Numbered from the stretch's first letter, positions 45,372 through 53,676 are shown. The stretch: DNA of 64,000 nucleotides from Bergeyella cardium (GCF_003614945.1 NZ_QYCZ01000001.1:204001-268000), one strand, 5' to 3'. Notes: generated from the sequence alone by a model not told the origin. Numbers and translations: made by a program.

Positions 45372-46616
45372 CTATTTTTTCTTATTCGGTTTTGTCTCTG
45401 GGAATGTTAATATACAAATAATATAGAGGCAACTAAAGAGAATGTAGAATGCCAGAGAGGCATCCCAACCGAAATGATCCAGTACTAAGCTCCAAACAAA
45501 ATTAAGGAGGGTATATACCAGATAGCCCAATGCCCAGAAAGCTCCGAACATAATCGTAATCTTTTGTGGGTTCATATCTGGGAGCTCATACGGCAGATTG
45601 AGATATACAGAATATTGGGAAGCCATTACAAAACCCGCAAAACCAAAGAGGATATAAGACAGCAAAACAGAGCTTGGGAGAACGAGTATCCCAGAGAGTA
45701 TAGCGCTAATCATCAGTATGCCGTGGATGATGAGGTAAGGCTTTCTCGGGAAGTTCTTTTTACCCATATACATACTGAAGAGCGTACCCATAATCCCAGA
45801 TGAAGGGATGATAAACAGCATTATGGACTTGGAGAAGTCAGGGTTAAAATTCAATGCCTCTAATTTTGAAGGGAGAGACGCAAGGGAGATGACATAGAGG
45901 AAGAGGAATCCTCCAAAACCGAGAGAGAAAAGATAAACAAATTTATCTTTCAGCGCATCGGAGTAGGTATATTCTTTTGCAATCGCTTCGGAAGAGCTGT
46001 TGCTGGCATTAGGCTCAAAGTCCTTACTGAATGCCAGCCAGAGGGCAAAACTGATTAAGCTTAGAAGGCTAAAACCGAGCATTATATACTGCCAGTGGTC
46101 ATTATGAGTGAGGTAATCGGTAAGGAAGTAGAGTGAGCCACCCACAATTACCGCCCCCATATTATACGAGCCCGTTGTAAGAGCACTGGTGATGATTTTC
46201 TTATCAGCAGGGATAAACTTTGCGATCACCGTATTCATATATACCATTATCATAGAACCTCCGAGCGCCATTATCATTCTTGCAGCGATGTATATCCAGT
46301 AGTTTGGCGAGAAAATCGCAAGGAAAGAAAAGCTCAAAAAGAAAAGCGCCAGTATAGATGCTTTTTTGGGACTCAGTTTGATGAGAATATATGCCGCAAA
46401 GAAATTAGCAAAGATTCTTGCAATGGTTATTGAGTAATTTACCACTTCGGTTACTACGGAAGATACGGCTTTACCAGCGAAGAAGTGGTGGGTAATCTGC
46501 CCAGAGAGGCTGGAACCGATGAGCCAGTTAGAGGCAAATGAGATGTATGCCAATAGCAATATGATAAACATTATTACGCCCTGTGCTCTTGTAGGTTCTT
46601 TTATATTCTCGGTCAT
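45372..46616 (-). CDS. MFS transporter
   Basis: A 414-aa major facilitator with twelve hydrophobic segments. The loop after segment 2 (LIKLSPKKAS) and RMIMALGGSMIMVYMNTVIAKF in segment 4 fit the family. Substrate not identifiable; operon position upstream of an alpha-hydroxyacid dehydrogenase suggests a carboxylate such as lactate (inference). A TACTTTTA box on the minus strand near 46645-46652 may be its promoter. Confidence 0.88.
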   Translation of the reverse strand: MTENIKEPTRAQGVIMFIILLLAYISFASNWLIGSSLSGQITHHFFAGKAVSSVVTEVVNYSITIARIFANFFAAYILIKLSPKKASILALFFLSFSFLAIFSPNYWIYIAARMIMALGGSMIMVYMNTVIAKFIPADKKIITSALTTGSYNMGAVIVGGSLYFLTDYLTHNDHWQYIMLGFSLLSLISFALWLAFSKDFEPNASNSSSEAIAKEYTYSDALKDKFVYLFSLGFGGFLFLYVISLASLPSKLEALNFNPDFSKSIMLFIIPSSGIMGTLFSMYMGKKNFPRKPYLIIHGILMISAILSGILVLPSSVLLSYILFGFAGFVMASQYSVYLNLPYELPDMNPQKITIMFGAFWALGYLVYTLLNFVWSLVLDHFGWDASLAFYILFSCLYIICILTFPETKPNKKK

Positions 46617-46721
46617 AAAAATTCTATTTTATTTTTTTGGGCGGTAAAAGTAGGTATTATTCACTATACAAAAGATGAAAAATTCTAAATATATTCTATT
46701 TATGAAATTAATCATAAAATA

Positions 46722-46729
46722 TACTTTTG
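46722..46729 (+). promoter_or_regulatory. -7 box (TACTTTTG), distal candidate promoter of the cassette
   Basis: TACTTTTG lies 104 bases before the first cassette start codon. If used, it gives a leader of about 100 bases. It may instead predate the cassette insertion. Confidence 0.4.
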
Positions 46730-46804
46730 TATGCAGAAAACAGTTATTTGGAGAAGTTTTATTTCTTTTGCTATTTAGTGGAGATAGAGTTTTATATAAA
46801 TTAG

Positions 46805-46812
46805 TAATTTTG
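46805..46812 (+). promoter_or_regulatory. -7 box (TAATTTTG), proximal candidate promoter of the cassette
   Basis: TAATTTTG ends 21 bases before the GTG start at 46834, the usual spacing in this window; no clear -33. Confidence 0.5.
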
Positions 46813-46833
46813 TAAAGTGAAAATTAGTATAAA

Positions 46834-47694
46834 GTGTCAAGCCTAAGAATCTTATCTCAAATATTCTCGCCTCCTATATTTCAAAAAATAGTGAGACAGG
46901 ATGATTTTATATTATTCCAAAAGCAAATAAAAAAATATCTTAATACAGGAAATTATGATACTAATTTAGATGTAATTAAATCATTATATAAAAATCTTCA
47001 GGAGAGGTATAGATGTGAATATATCTATAAAAATAACTTATTTTTAAAATTAATTAGTGAGTATGGCCTAAGAGTAACATCGGTACTTAATGAATTAAAA
47101 ATTGGCTCTTCAAAGGCTGATTTAGTTCTGTTAAATGGGTCAGTACGAGTTTATGAAATCAAAACGGAACTAGATGATTTTTCTAAACTATCAAAACAAA
47201 TAAATGATTACCAAAAATTTGCAGATGAAGTCAGTGTTGTAACTGATGAAAATAGTGCTAAGAAATTAGAAATTGAATATGCAGATTCAAGTATTGGTAT
47301 CATTATACTTGATGCAAAACATAAGATACAAATAATTAAAGAAGCAGAGAGTAATACTTCCTACTTTAATTTTGATACTATTTTTAAAATTTTAAGAAAG
47401 CAAGAATATATTGATTTAGTTACTGAGAACTTTGGATTTGTACCTGATGTTCCAAATACTCAGATTTTTAGAACTTGTTATAATTTATTAGCGGATATAA
47501 ACATAGTAGATTTTCAAAAGCAAGTTTTAAATAAACTTAAAGAAAGAAAGTTATCAAAACCTAGCTTACTTAGATCTTCAAAAACACCAAGAGAATTGAA
47601 GTATATCTGTAACTCTTTGGATTTTAATGAACAAGAATATTATAAATTGTATGATTTTTTAAAAAATAAAAGTGTATGTACTTACCATATATAA
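46834..47694 (+). CDS. sce7726 family protein with PD-(D/E)xK nuclease signature
   Basis: A 286-aa protein beginning at a GTG codon (46834), 21 bases after a -7 box. The middle has a nuclease-like core: Glu62 in a helix (YRCEYIYKN), Asp96 in SSKADLVLLNG, Glu108-x-Lys110 in VRVYEIKTELDD, and Gln122-x3-Tyr126 in KQINDYQKF. This D, E-x-K, QxxxY order is that of PD-(D/E)xK enzymes. The rest of the sequence fits sce7726 family proteins, which occur next to sce7725 proteins, as here. The C-terminal 100 residues are helical and unassigned. Its end overlaps the next start by 19 bp. DNA cleavage is a prediction. Confidence 0.8.
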   Translation: MSSLRILSQIFSPPIFQKIVRQDDFILFQKQIKKYLNTGNYDTNLDVIKSLYKNLQERYRCEYIYKNNLFLKLISEYGLRVTSVLNELKIGSSKADLVLLNGSVRVYEIKTELDDFSKLSKQINDYQKFADEVSVVTDENSAKKLEIEYADSSIGIIILDAKHKIQIIKEAESNTSYFNFDTIFKILRKQEYIDLVTENFGFVPDVPNTQIFRTCYNLLADINIVDFQKQVLNKLKERKLSKPSLLRSSKTPRELKYICNSLDFNEQEYYKLYDFLKNKSVCTYHI

Positions 47695-48620
47695 GAGGCA
47701 AAAAGTTTGAACTAATTGGGATTAGAAATTTGATAACAGGAAAAGTGCTTAATTCAAATAAAGTATCACCTATAATAGAACCTGTAAAAAATTCATCAAC
47801 ATTAGGAGTTACTCTAAGAGAACTGATTGAAAATAATATTAATTTTACAGTTGTTGTAAATCCACAAGTTGGACAATTTACAGATACGGATACTATTTTT
47901 AATACTATTAAAGAGTTTATGAGTGGAGGTAAAAATTATCAAATAGGAATAATTTTTAATAATAAAAACAAACAAGGGCATCATGAACTGATAGCTCTTT
48001 TACAAAAATACAAAGATTATATTCCTGAATTAACTATTATACATAATGCAATTCTTGATGGGATTTCAGATATTCTTGCTCTGTATGAAGAACATTTTAA
48101 AGTTAGATATAATGTTATAAATTTATCAGCAACAAGTAAAAGATATCACCAAAATTTTAAAGAAAATACTAGGGTAGAACTTAATGATTATTTTAATGCT
48201 CAGCCTAGAAATTCTGATTATTTACAGATAGATGAAAGTGACTTTTCTGAAGAGTATCGCTATTATAAGGAAGATGGATTTATTGGTTTCTCTGATTATC
48301 TTTCTATTGGTGAAGAATACTCTGAAGCAGGTTTTCTCCCCTATGCTGTAGCAATCCATTTATCTTATGAAGATAAAAATAAAAAGAAAATAAAAATAAA
48401 ACATTTTGTTTCTGATTCTAATGATGACCCCTCTGATATTGCTGGTAAATTTGCTGAAGCATTAAAAAAGTTAATTGATTGGTGTAAGAAAACAAAATAT
48501 GAATCTATTGCTATCCCAATATTTAAAGAATATTATGAAACAAAGCATTTTCCTGGATTAGGAACATTAAAGAAACTCTCCCTAATGAATCATATTGATT
48601 TGGTTTTAAAATTAATTTAA
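47676..48620 (+). CDS. sce7725 / Beta family protein
   Basis: A 314-aa protein beginning MYLPYIRGKKFELIGIRNL, the characteristic start of sce7725/Beta-protein family members. It continues with regularly spaced hydrophobic strands and helices (ISPIIEPVKNS-like, NFTVVVNP, YQIGIIFNN, LTIIHNA, YNVINLSA, FIGFSDYLSIG, YAVAIHLSY), suggesting a TIM-barrel-like or other alpha/beta fold. No catalytic motif is evident to me. It overlaps the nuclease-like gene by 19 bp and is followed after one base by the RES gene. Biochemical function unknown; the family name derives from homologues, not from a demonstrated activity. Confidence 0.78.
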   Translation: MYLPYIRGKKFELIGIRNLITGKVLNSNKVSPIIEPVKNSSTLGVTLRELIENNINFTVVVNPQVGQFTDTDTIFNTIKEFMSGGKNYQIGIIFNNKNKQGHHELIALLQKYKDYIPELTIIHNAILDGISDILALYEEHFKVRYNVINLSATSKRYHQNFKENTRVELNDYFNAQPRNSDYLQIDESDFSEEYRYYKEDGFIGFSDYLSIGEEYSEAGFLPYAVAIHLSYEDKNKKKIKIKHFVSDSNDDPSDIAGKFAEALKKLIDWCKKTKYESIAIPIFKEYYETKHFPGLGTLKKLSLMNHIDLVLKLI

Positions 48621-48621
48621 T

Positions 48622-49692
48622 ATGAATTGCTGTATAAATTGTTTTGAAAACCAATATATAAAAACTATTATTAGAGGTAAAAATAATATAGGAAATTGTG
48701 ATTTTTGTGGAGCACAGAATATTAATATTTATAAGGCTTCCAAGTTAGATTTTTATTTTACAGACATTTTAGACTTGTTTGTTACTGATGAAAATGGTGA
48801 TAGATCAATAGGGAAACAAATAACTTCGGATTATTTTGATCATAAAATTTTTGCACAAGAATTAATTGCTAAGAATAAAGTTGAACTACTTATTTCTGAA
48901 ATTATTAAATATTATACTTGCGATTATCAACATTTACTAGATAATCCTGTAAAATTAAAATTTCAAGATGAGGAAGAAGAGAAGCAATCACTTACTCTTT
49001 CTTGGGATAAATTTTCAGAGGAAATTAAAAGTAAAAATAGATTTCATCTAGAAAATGAATTAGATTTGGATAGATTACGCGAATTATTTCAATTTTTCCA
49101 AAAGAAAATAGATAAAAAAGAAATATATTATCGTGCTAGAATTAGTGATAAAAAAGGATATGATAAGAAAGAAATGTGGAATCCTCCTAATGAATTAGCA
49201 AAGAGTGGTAGAGCAAATCCTAATGGTATTTCATATTTATATTTAGCAAAAGATTTAGAAACAACTTTGTATGAAGTAAGAGCGAGTTTGTTTGACTATG
49301 TTTCTGTAAGTAAATTTGAACTCAAACAAGATATAAAAGTAATAAACTTGAGCCATTCAACTTATGATATCTTTGAGCTTATAGGAGCAGAAAAAATACA
49401 GGCTTTAGAAGATGTAATAAAATATGATACTTTTATTAATAAGTTGGAGCAAGAACTGTCAAAACCGAGAAGGAGAAGTGATAGCGAGTTAGATTATTTG
49501 CCAACACAATATCTATCAGAGCTAATTAAATCAATGGGGTTCGATGGTATAGAATTTAAAAGCTCATTACATCAAAATGGCGTTAATCTTGTAATTTTTG
49601 ATAAACCTAAGAATAAGTTTGAAATTTTAGATGTTAGTGTTTATGATATTACAGAGATTATGCTTGATTGTGAGAGAATAGAGAATAAGTAG
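48622..49692 (+). CDS. zinc-ribbon, HEPN-like and RES domain protein
   Basis: A 356-aa three-part protein. The N-terminus has a zinc ribbon: Cys4-x2-Cys7 and Cys26-x2-Cys29. Residues about 35-155 are helical, acidic and resemble the HEPN-type domains found before some RES domains. The C-terminal RES domain (about 165-350) keeps its namesake residues: Arg171 (YYRAR), Arg197 (GRANPNG), Glu218 (TTLYEVRA) and Ser314/315 (FKSSLHQNG). RES toxins of other systems destroy NAD+ and are normally paired with an Xre antitoxin, absent here. The likely role is the toxic effector of the cassette (inference). Confidence 0.8.
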   Translation: MNCCINCFENQYIKTIIRGKNNIGNCDFCGAQNINIYKASKLDFYFTDILDLFVTDENGDRSIGKQITSDYFDHKIFAQELIAKNKVELLISEIIKYYTCDYQHLLDNPVKLKFQDEEEEKQSLTLSWDKFSEEIKSKNRFHLENELDLDRLRELFQFFQKKIDKKEIYYRARISDKKGYDKKEMWNPPNELAKSGRANPNGISYLYLAKDLETTLYEVRASLFDYVSVSKFELKQDIKVINLSHSTYDIFELIGAEKIQALEDVIKYDTFINKLEQELSKPRRRSDSELDYLPTQYLSELIKSMGFDGIEFKSSLHQNGVNLVIFDKPKNKFEILDVSVYDITEIMLDCERIENK

Positions 49693-49745
49693 CTTAATTT
49701 CCCTAAACTTTCAAGAAGTATATAATAGTCTCTAAAAAATAAACA

Positions 49746-50504
49746 ATGCAAGATTTTATTCCAAAACCGCTCATACCTTTTCTTCGCAAAGACCTTAATC
49801 CAAATTATATTTCAGAAGAGAGGGGGATCCTTAAATACCTTAATCCTGATTTTCTGCAAGGAGACAATGATAAGTATATGAAGTTCTACAACCGCCTTGC
49901 GCCTTTCTATGACTTTGGAGAGCGGTGGATTGGCTGGCTGAAATACGGCAATTCCGTTGCTGAAATGAGACGAAAAATGATGCAACTTTTGGAGTGGAAA
50001 GATAATGCTTCGGTGCTCTATGTCTCTATTGGAACGGGGAAAGATTTCAAGTATATGCCCCAAAATATCAATATCAAAACATTATCGCTTGTAGGTATAG
50101 ACATCTCCGAGGCTATGCTCCGCCGAGCGCAAAAGGTATGGAAAGATAAGCTCAACCTCTCTTTGGTAAACTGTCCGGCTGAGGATTTACCTTTCGATGA
50201 TAATAGCTTTGATATTGTTTTCCATGTGGGAGGGATTAATTTCTTCTCCGATAAACAGAGGGCGATTGATGAGATGCTCCGCGTTGCTAAGCCCAATACA
50301 TTACTGATGATTGCCGATGAAACCCAAGATTTCATTCGTGACCAATATCAAAAAAATGTCTTCTCAAAAGAGGCATATAAAGATGCGCATTTTGACCTTA
50401 CCGAAATCCAAAACAGCATCCCTAACAGCGTAACCGACAGGCAAACGCATTTCTTGTGGGACAATCGCTTCTACGCAATTACTTTCAGGAAAACGGCAGA
50501 TTGA
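49746..50504 (+). CDS. class I SAM-dependent methyltransferase
   Basis: A 252-aa methyltransferase of the UbiE/Methyltransf_11 kind. N-terminal RLAPFYDFGERWIGWLKYG, SAM motif I VLYVSIGTGKDFKYM (about 91-105), motif II LVGIDISEAMLRRAQ, motif III FDIVFHVGGINFFSDKQRAIDEMLRVAKPN. Motif I reads SIGTGKD instead of the commoner DxGxGxG. Substrate unknown. Base composition is that of the chromosome, not of the cassette 53 bp upstream. Confidence 0.85.
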   Translation: MQDFIPKPLIPFLRKDLNPNYISEERGILKYLNPDFLQGDNDKYMKFYNRLAPFYDFGERWIGWLKYGNSVAEMRRKMMQLLEWKDNASVLYVSIGTGKDFKYMPQNINIKTLSLVGIDISEAMLRRAQKVWKDKLNLSLVNCPAEDLPFDDNSFDIVFHVGGINFFSDKQRAIDEMLRVAKPNTLLMIADETQDFIRDQYQKNVFSKEAYKDAHFDLTEIQNSIPNSVTDRQTHFLWDNRFYAITFRKTAD

Positions 50505-50744
50505 GGCTTTGCTTGAAATGATATTAATAAGATTTAATGATGCTTATACAATAGTCTCAAATTTTTTGTTCGGCAGCTTCAGAGTTTGTGGGCGAAGAGG
50601 GGGGGCTGTATTTTTATGATTTTAATCAATATAAAGTAAGAAATATGTGCTGATAAAAATATAATTTAGTATCCTTGACAGAGTATAGGACGAAGCCGAA
50701 AATCCTTATAAAAAGAGTAAGTCTCAATTTAATTCTAATTTATA

Positions 50745-51390
50745 ATGAAAAAGTTTTTTTAATGGCAGTTTCAGCCGTAGTGCTGGCTGTAACAGCAGTG
50801 AATTGTTCAAGGAATGATGACCAAGATTCTGGCTCTGGATAACAACAAGAACGGTATGAACATCTAACGGGTGTATGGGAAGCAAATGCTATCGGTCAAA
50901 TACCTATACCTACCGATGGAGATGGGTATTCTTATACCTATAAAAGACTAGATGACCCGAGCGAAACAGGAAAAGGAGAGGTAACCCAAACGGGACAACA
51001 TACAGAGTATATAGAACTAGGTATGAAAAATGCAAATAAGCGGTTTGTTATCTCTATTATCCCTAAGAAGGAAAAATTTGCTTTCTTCTATGGCATTGAT
51101 GGTCTTGTTGCTGAGGAAAAAGCTCAGTTCAAAGTACTCAAGCATTGGGGAAAAAGAAAATGGGTAGGGAATTTAGCTGGTATGTTTATGGGCTGCTCAA
51201 ACCTTAAGATAGAAGCACAAGATGTCCCAAATTTCTCTAATGTAACTTCGGTAAGTAGTATGTTTAACGGATGCACTTCTCTAGAGTCTGTGCCCAATAT
51301 CAACCAATGGAATCTAAGCGCGGTTCAGGATATACACTCAATGTTTGAAGGAGCAACGAGCTTTAACCAAAGTTTAGAAGGCTTGGTAAT
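50745..51390 (+). pseudogene. broken BspA-like (DUF285) surface lipoprotein gene
   Basis: Three lesions are visible. (1) The T-run at 50754-50760 has seven T; eight would join the start MKKFF to LMAVSAVVLAVTAVNCSRNDD, a lipoprotein signal, while the present frame stops at 50760. (2) An in-frame TAA at 50840-50842 follows SGSG. (3) After about 51385 the sequence turns into dispersed repeat. Between lie a linker and DUF285/BspA-type repeats (MFMGCSNLKIEAQDVPNFSNVTSVSSMFNGC, SMFEGATSFNQS). The 240 bp upstream of it hold only AT-rich sequence and a seven-G run. Confidence 0.8.
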
Positions 51391-51399
51391 AAAGAAGGA

Positions 51400-51612
51400 A
51401 GGAGTATGGCTTTTAGCCTACAAATTAATCGTCCTACTCCCTAATAGGCGACTCTTAGCTATTAGCTTCTGGCTTTTAGCCTCCAAACTAACATTATCCC
51501 TAATTGGAAGGGGGAACATCCCCCCCTGTGGGGTCAACTTTAGACCCTGTAGGGTCAATTTTAGGGGGTATTGCCTTAAAAAAAGGGGCAATGCCCCTAC
51601 TTAATTGGAGGG
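51400..51612. repeat. dispersed repeat cluster inside the gene remnant and at a convergent stop
   Basis: Type A words (CTTAGCTATTAGCTTCTGGC then TTTTAGCC) at 51447-51472 are followed by C/G-rich hairpin blocks (CCCTGTGGGGTCAA, CCCTGTAGGGTCAA, GGGGCAATGCCCC) to 51598. AATTGGAAGGGGGAAC near 51503 recurs as AATTGGAGGGGGAAAC at 51604. The stop codon of the minus-strand gene at 51601 lies in it. Confidence 0.65.
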
Positions 51613-52275
51613 GGAAACTTCCCTATAGAAGAGGGTAAGAAAATCGGCATAGGATTTTTCTAAGGAGATGAGGTCTCCTGATTTTATAATAAGCCCTCCC
51701 GAGATATTGGAATTATCAGCGCGAATACCCGCTGGGAGCACTTGGTAATAGAGCGCAGGCTGCTCCTTTTTGTAGTGGAGATTCAGCCTGCTGCCCAAGA
51801 ATTTTTTGGTAGAGATATAGTTGTCTTCTTCGGGTTTTATCTCTTGGCATAGGTAGGTTCTGGGGCTAAGCGCTACTTTCTTTCCATTGATAATGATATT
51901 GACCGCTCGAGAAGAATTAAATACCGAAAACTGATTGTAGCTTATTGCAGGATAAGCCTGGTAGTAGAGCTTTACCTCTTTATGAAGTGAAGGCACTGGG
52001 TTGCTGTCCAAATCTAAATTAGGAGTATAGGTATAGGTATTGGCTCCTACGAGTTTTGCCTTTTTGTAAAACTTCTCAAAGGCGAGGGTTTCGTTTTCTA
52101 AAATGCCATTTATCTCAATTGTAGCAAGGGCAGTGGCAGAAGAATCTACCGCTGAGATACGGTAGAGACGAGTGTCATTATTCTCATTGGTTTTTGAGGC
52201 ATTGCTTAGATGGATTTCCTGTGCATAAATAACGCAGGAGATAAGCGAAAATATAAACCCAAAACAGATTTTCAT
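51601..52275 (-). CDS. hypothetical exported protein
   Basis: No family recognised. 224 aa with signal peptide MKICFGFIFSLISCVIYAQ, then a mostly beta pattern (TLAFEKFYKKAKLVG, AVNIIINGKKVALSPRTYLCQEI, ALYYQVLPAGIRADNSNISGG). Probably periplasmic or surface. It starts 10 bp after rfbD on the same strand, so it is the third gene of a thioesterase-rfbD unit. The final residues (REVSPSN) lie at a dispersed repeat, and may not be native. Confidence 0.65.
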   Translation of the reverse strand: MKICFGFIFSLISCVIYAQEIHLSNASKTNENNDTRLYRISAVDSSATALATIEINGILENETLAFEKFYKKAKLVGANTYTYTPNLDLDSNPVPSLHKEVKLYYQAYPAISYNQFSVFNSSRAVNIIINGKKVALSPRTYLCQEIKPEEDNYISTKKFLGSRLNLHYKKEQPALYYQVLPAGIRADNSNISGGLIIKSGDLISLEKSYADFLTLFYREVSPSN

Positions 52276-52285
52276 AGAGCGAGGT

Positions 52286-53164
52286 TTAGTTTTTAGTAAG
52301 GGTTTCTATGCATTCTTCCAAGCTGTTTTCCCAGTGCTTGAGGTCTATTTTGTAGGTCTGTTCTATCTTGTCCAGAGCCATTGTACTTCTTACGGGGCGC
52401 TGGGCTGGGGTAGGGTATTCGCTTGTGCTTATTGCATTGAGCTTGATATGAGATTTTGAAAGCTCTGCAATTTTCTTAGCGAAAAGAAACCAGGTAGTCT
52501 CTGGATAATTAGAAAAATGGAAGATTCCAAAGCTAAGGGCAGGCGTTTCTATTATCTTCATAATGGCTTCCGCGAGGTCATTGGCATTGGTCGGCTGCCC
52601 ATACTGGTCGCCTACGATATTGAGCTCATCTTTTGTCTCAAAGAGGGAGAGCATTGTTTTTACAAAGTTTTTATTAAACTCTGAATACAACCAGGATGTT
52701 CTGATGATAATGGTCTTTGGGTTTTCTTCTAATGCAGCTTCTTCGCCTGCTCTTTTGGAACGCCCATATACCCCGACAGGAGCGGTAAAATTGTCCTCAG
52801 AATACGAGATATTGGTATCCCCACTAAACACATAATCGGTAGAGATATGGATGAGCACGGTATTGTTTTTCTTAGCAGATTTTGCGAGGTTGCGCACCCC
52901 TTCGGCATTTATGGCAAAGGCTTTTTCTTCTTCGGACTCGGCTAAATCTACTGCGGTATATGCTGCTGCATTAATACAAAAGTCTGGCTTTGTATTATTA
53001 AAATATTCCTCTACGGCGGTTTCATCTGTGATGTCTAATTCCTCAGAGGAGAGAAACTCAAATTGATAATCTGTCTCGTAGCGTTCGGTGAGTTTTTTTA
53101 TGCAGTTGGCAAGCTGTCCATTACCACCCGTTACGAGTATTTTTTTTCGGAGGTCCTGTATCAT
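52286..53164 (-). CDS. rfbD: dTDP-4-dehydrorhamnose reductase
   Basis: Makes dTDP-L-rhamnose, last step, using NADPH. 292 aa SDR-like enzyme: KILVTGGNGQLANCIKKL (NADP-binding), NAAAYTAVDLAESEEEKAFAINAEG, HISTDYVFSGD, the catalytic YGRSKRAGEE (Tyr-x3-Lys), RTSWLYSEFNKNFVKTML. rfbA/B/C are not in the window; being separated from the polysaccharide genes at the right edge is notable. Starts one base after the thioesterase stop. Confidence 0.92.
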   Translation of the reverse strand: MIQDLRKKILVTGGNGQLANCIKKLTERYETDYQFEFLSSEELDITDETAVEEYFNNTKPDFCINAAAYTAVDLAESEEEKAFAINAEGVRNLAKSAKKNNTVLIHISTDYVFSGDTNISYSEDNFTAPVGVYGRSKRAGEEAALEENPKTIIIRTSWLYSEFNKNFVKTMLSLFETKDELNIVGDQYGQPTNANDLAEAIMKIIETPALSFGIFHFSNYPETTWFLFAKKIAELSKSHIKLNAISTSEYPTPAQRPVRSTMALDKIEQTYKIDLKHWENSLEECIETLTKN

Positions 53165-53165
53165 T

Positions 53166-53648
53166 TTATTGTGCTTTGTTTTCTTTTCTTAGTGCTTCTG
53201 CTCTTTCATCAAAACTCATATTCCCGAGGTCTAAGAAACTATTGTGGAAGAGGTGTTTTAAATCCTCTGGTTGTTCTTCCGTTTTCCTTGTTTTCAGATT
53301 GAAATAGATAGCGGTAATCCACAGTACAGCGTGGGTTGTTTTTCTATCCTCGCTGGTCATTAGTATTTCTACTACTGTGGTTTTCTCGTCTATATTTACC
53401 GTATGGCTGGTGATTCTTACTTTGGTATTTGCTTTTACTTCTTTCAGGTAGGCAATTTGGTTTTTAATGGTAATCCACGCACAGCCCGTTCTTTTTATAT
53501 ACTCATCATAAGAAAACCCGAAGAACTCCTCTATATGGTCTTCTCTTGCATCTTGCATATATTTTAGGTATTTCACATTGTTGAGATGCCCAATAGGGTC
53601 ACAGTCTGTAAATCGTATTTTTACAATTGAGAACATTTCTTTTTCCAT
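53166..53648 (-). CDS. acyl-CoA thioesterase, 4HBT hotdog fold
   Basis: 160 aa from 53648 (MEKEMFSIVKIRFTDCDPIGHLNN). The catalytic Asp is in the FTDCDPIGHLNNVKYLKYMQDAREDHIEEF motif of 4HBT enzymes, with VRITSHTVNIDEKTTVVEILM later. The ORF could extend to 53699, but those codons are dispersed-repeat DNA. A TACATTTG box ends four bases before the ATG, so the transcript may have no leader; Met at 53636 is an alternative. First gene of the unit with rfbD. Confidence 0.82.
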   Translation of the reverse strand: MEKEMFSIVKIRFTDCDPIGHLNNVKYLKYMQDAREDHIEEFFGFSYDEYIKRTGCAWITIKNQIAYLKEVKANTKVRITSHTVNIDEKTTVVEILMTSEDRKTTHAVLWITAIYFNLKTRKTEEQPEDLKHLFHNSFLDLGNMSFDERAEALRKENKAQ

Positions 53649-53676
53649 ATTGCAAATGTAAAGAATTAGACTTGAA

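Larger units (their letters stand above)
46620..49740 (+). other. AT-rich three-gene cassette: candidate defence or conflict island
   Basis: Three plus-strand genes (46834-49692), overlapping by 19 bp and abutting by 1 bp, form one unit between an MFS operon and a methyltransferase gene. A direct count gives 25 % GC at 47701-47760 against 47 % at 49921-49980 just outside. Products are an sce7726-type nuclease-like protein, an sce7725/Beta-type protein and a RES-domain protein. No integrase, transposase or flanking repeat is visible. Cargo and composition indicate horizontal acquisition; the defence role is inference. Confidence 0.75.

Noticed and set aside
46834-49692. Classical RES-Xre toxin-antitoxin pair
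   Set aside because: No HTH or Xre-like gene is adjacent; partners are nuclease-like and Beta-type proteins.
46620-49745. Prophage or integrative element
   Set aside because: No integrase, transposase, terminal repeat or tRNA junction is visible; only a small cassette.
50598-50610. Seven-G tract as phase-variation site
   Set aside because: It lies outside any recognisable coding frame or promoter spacing.
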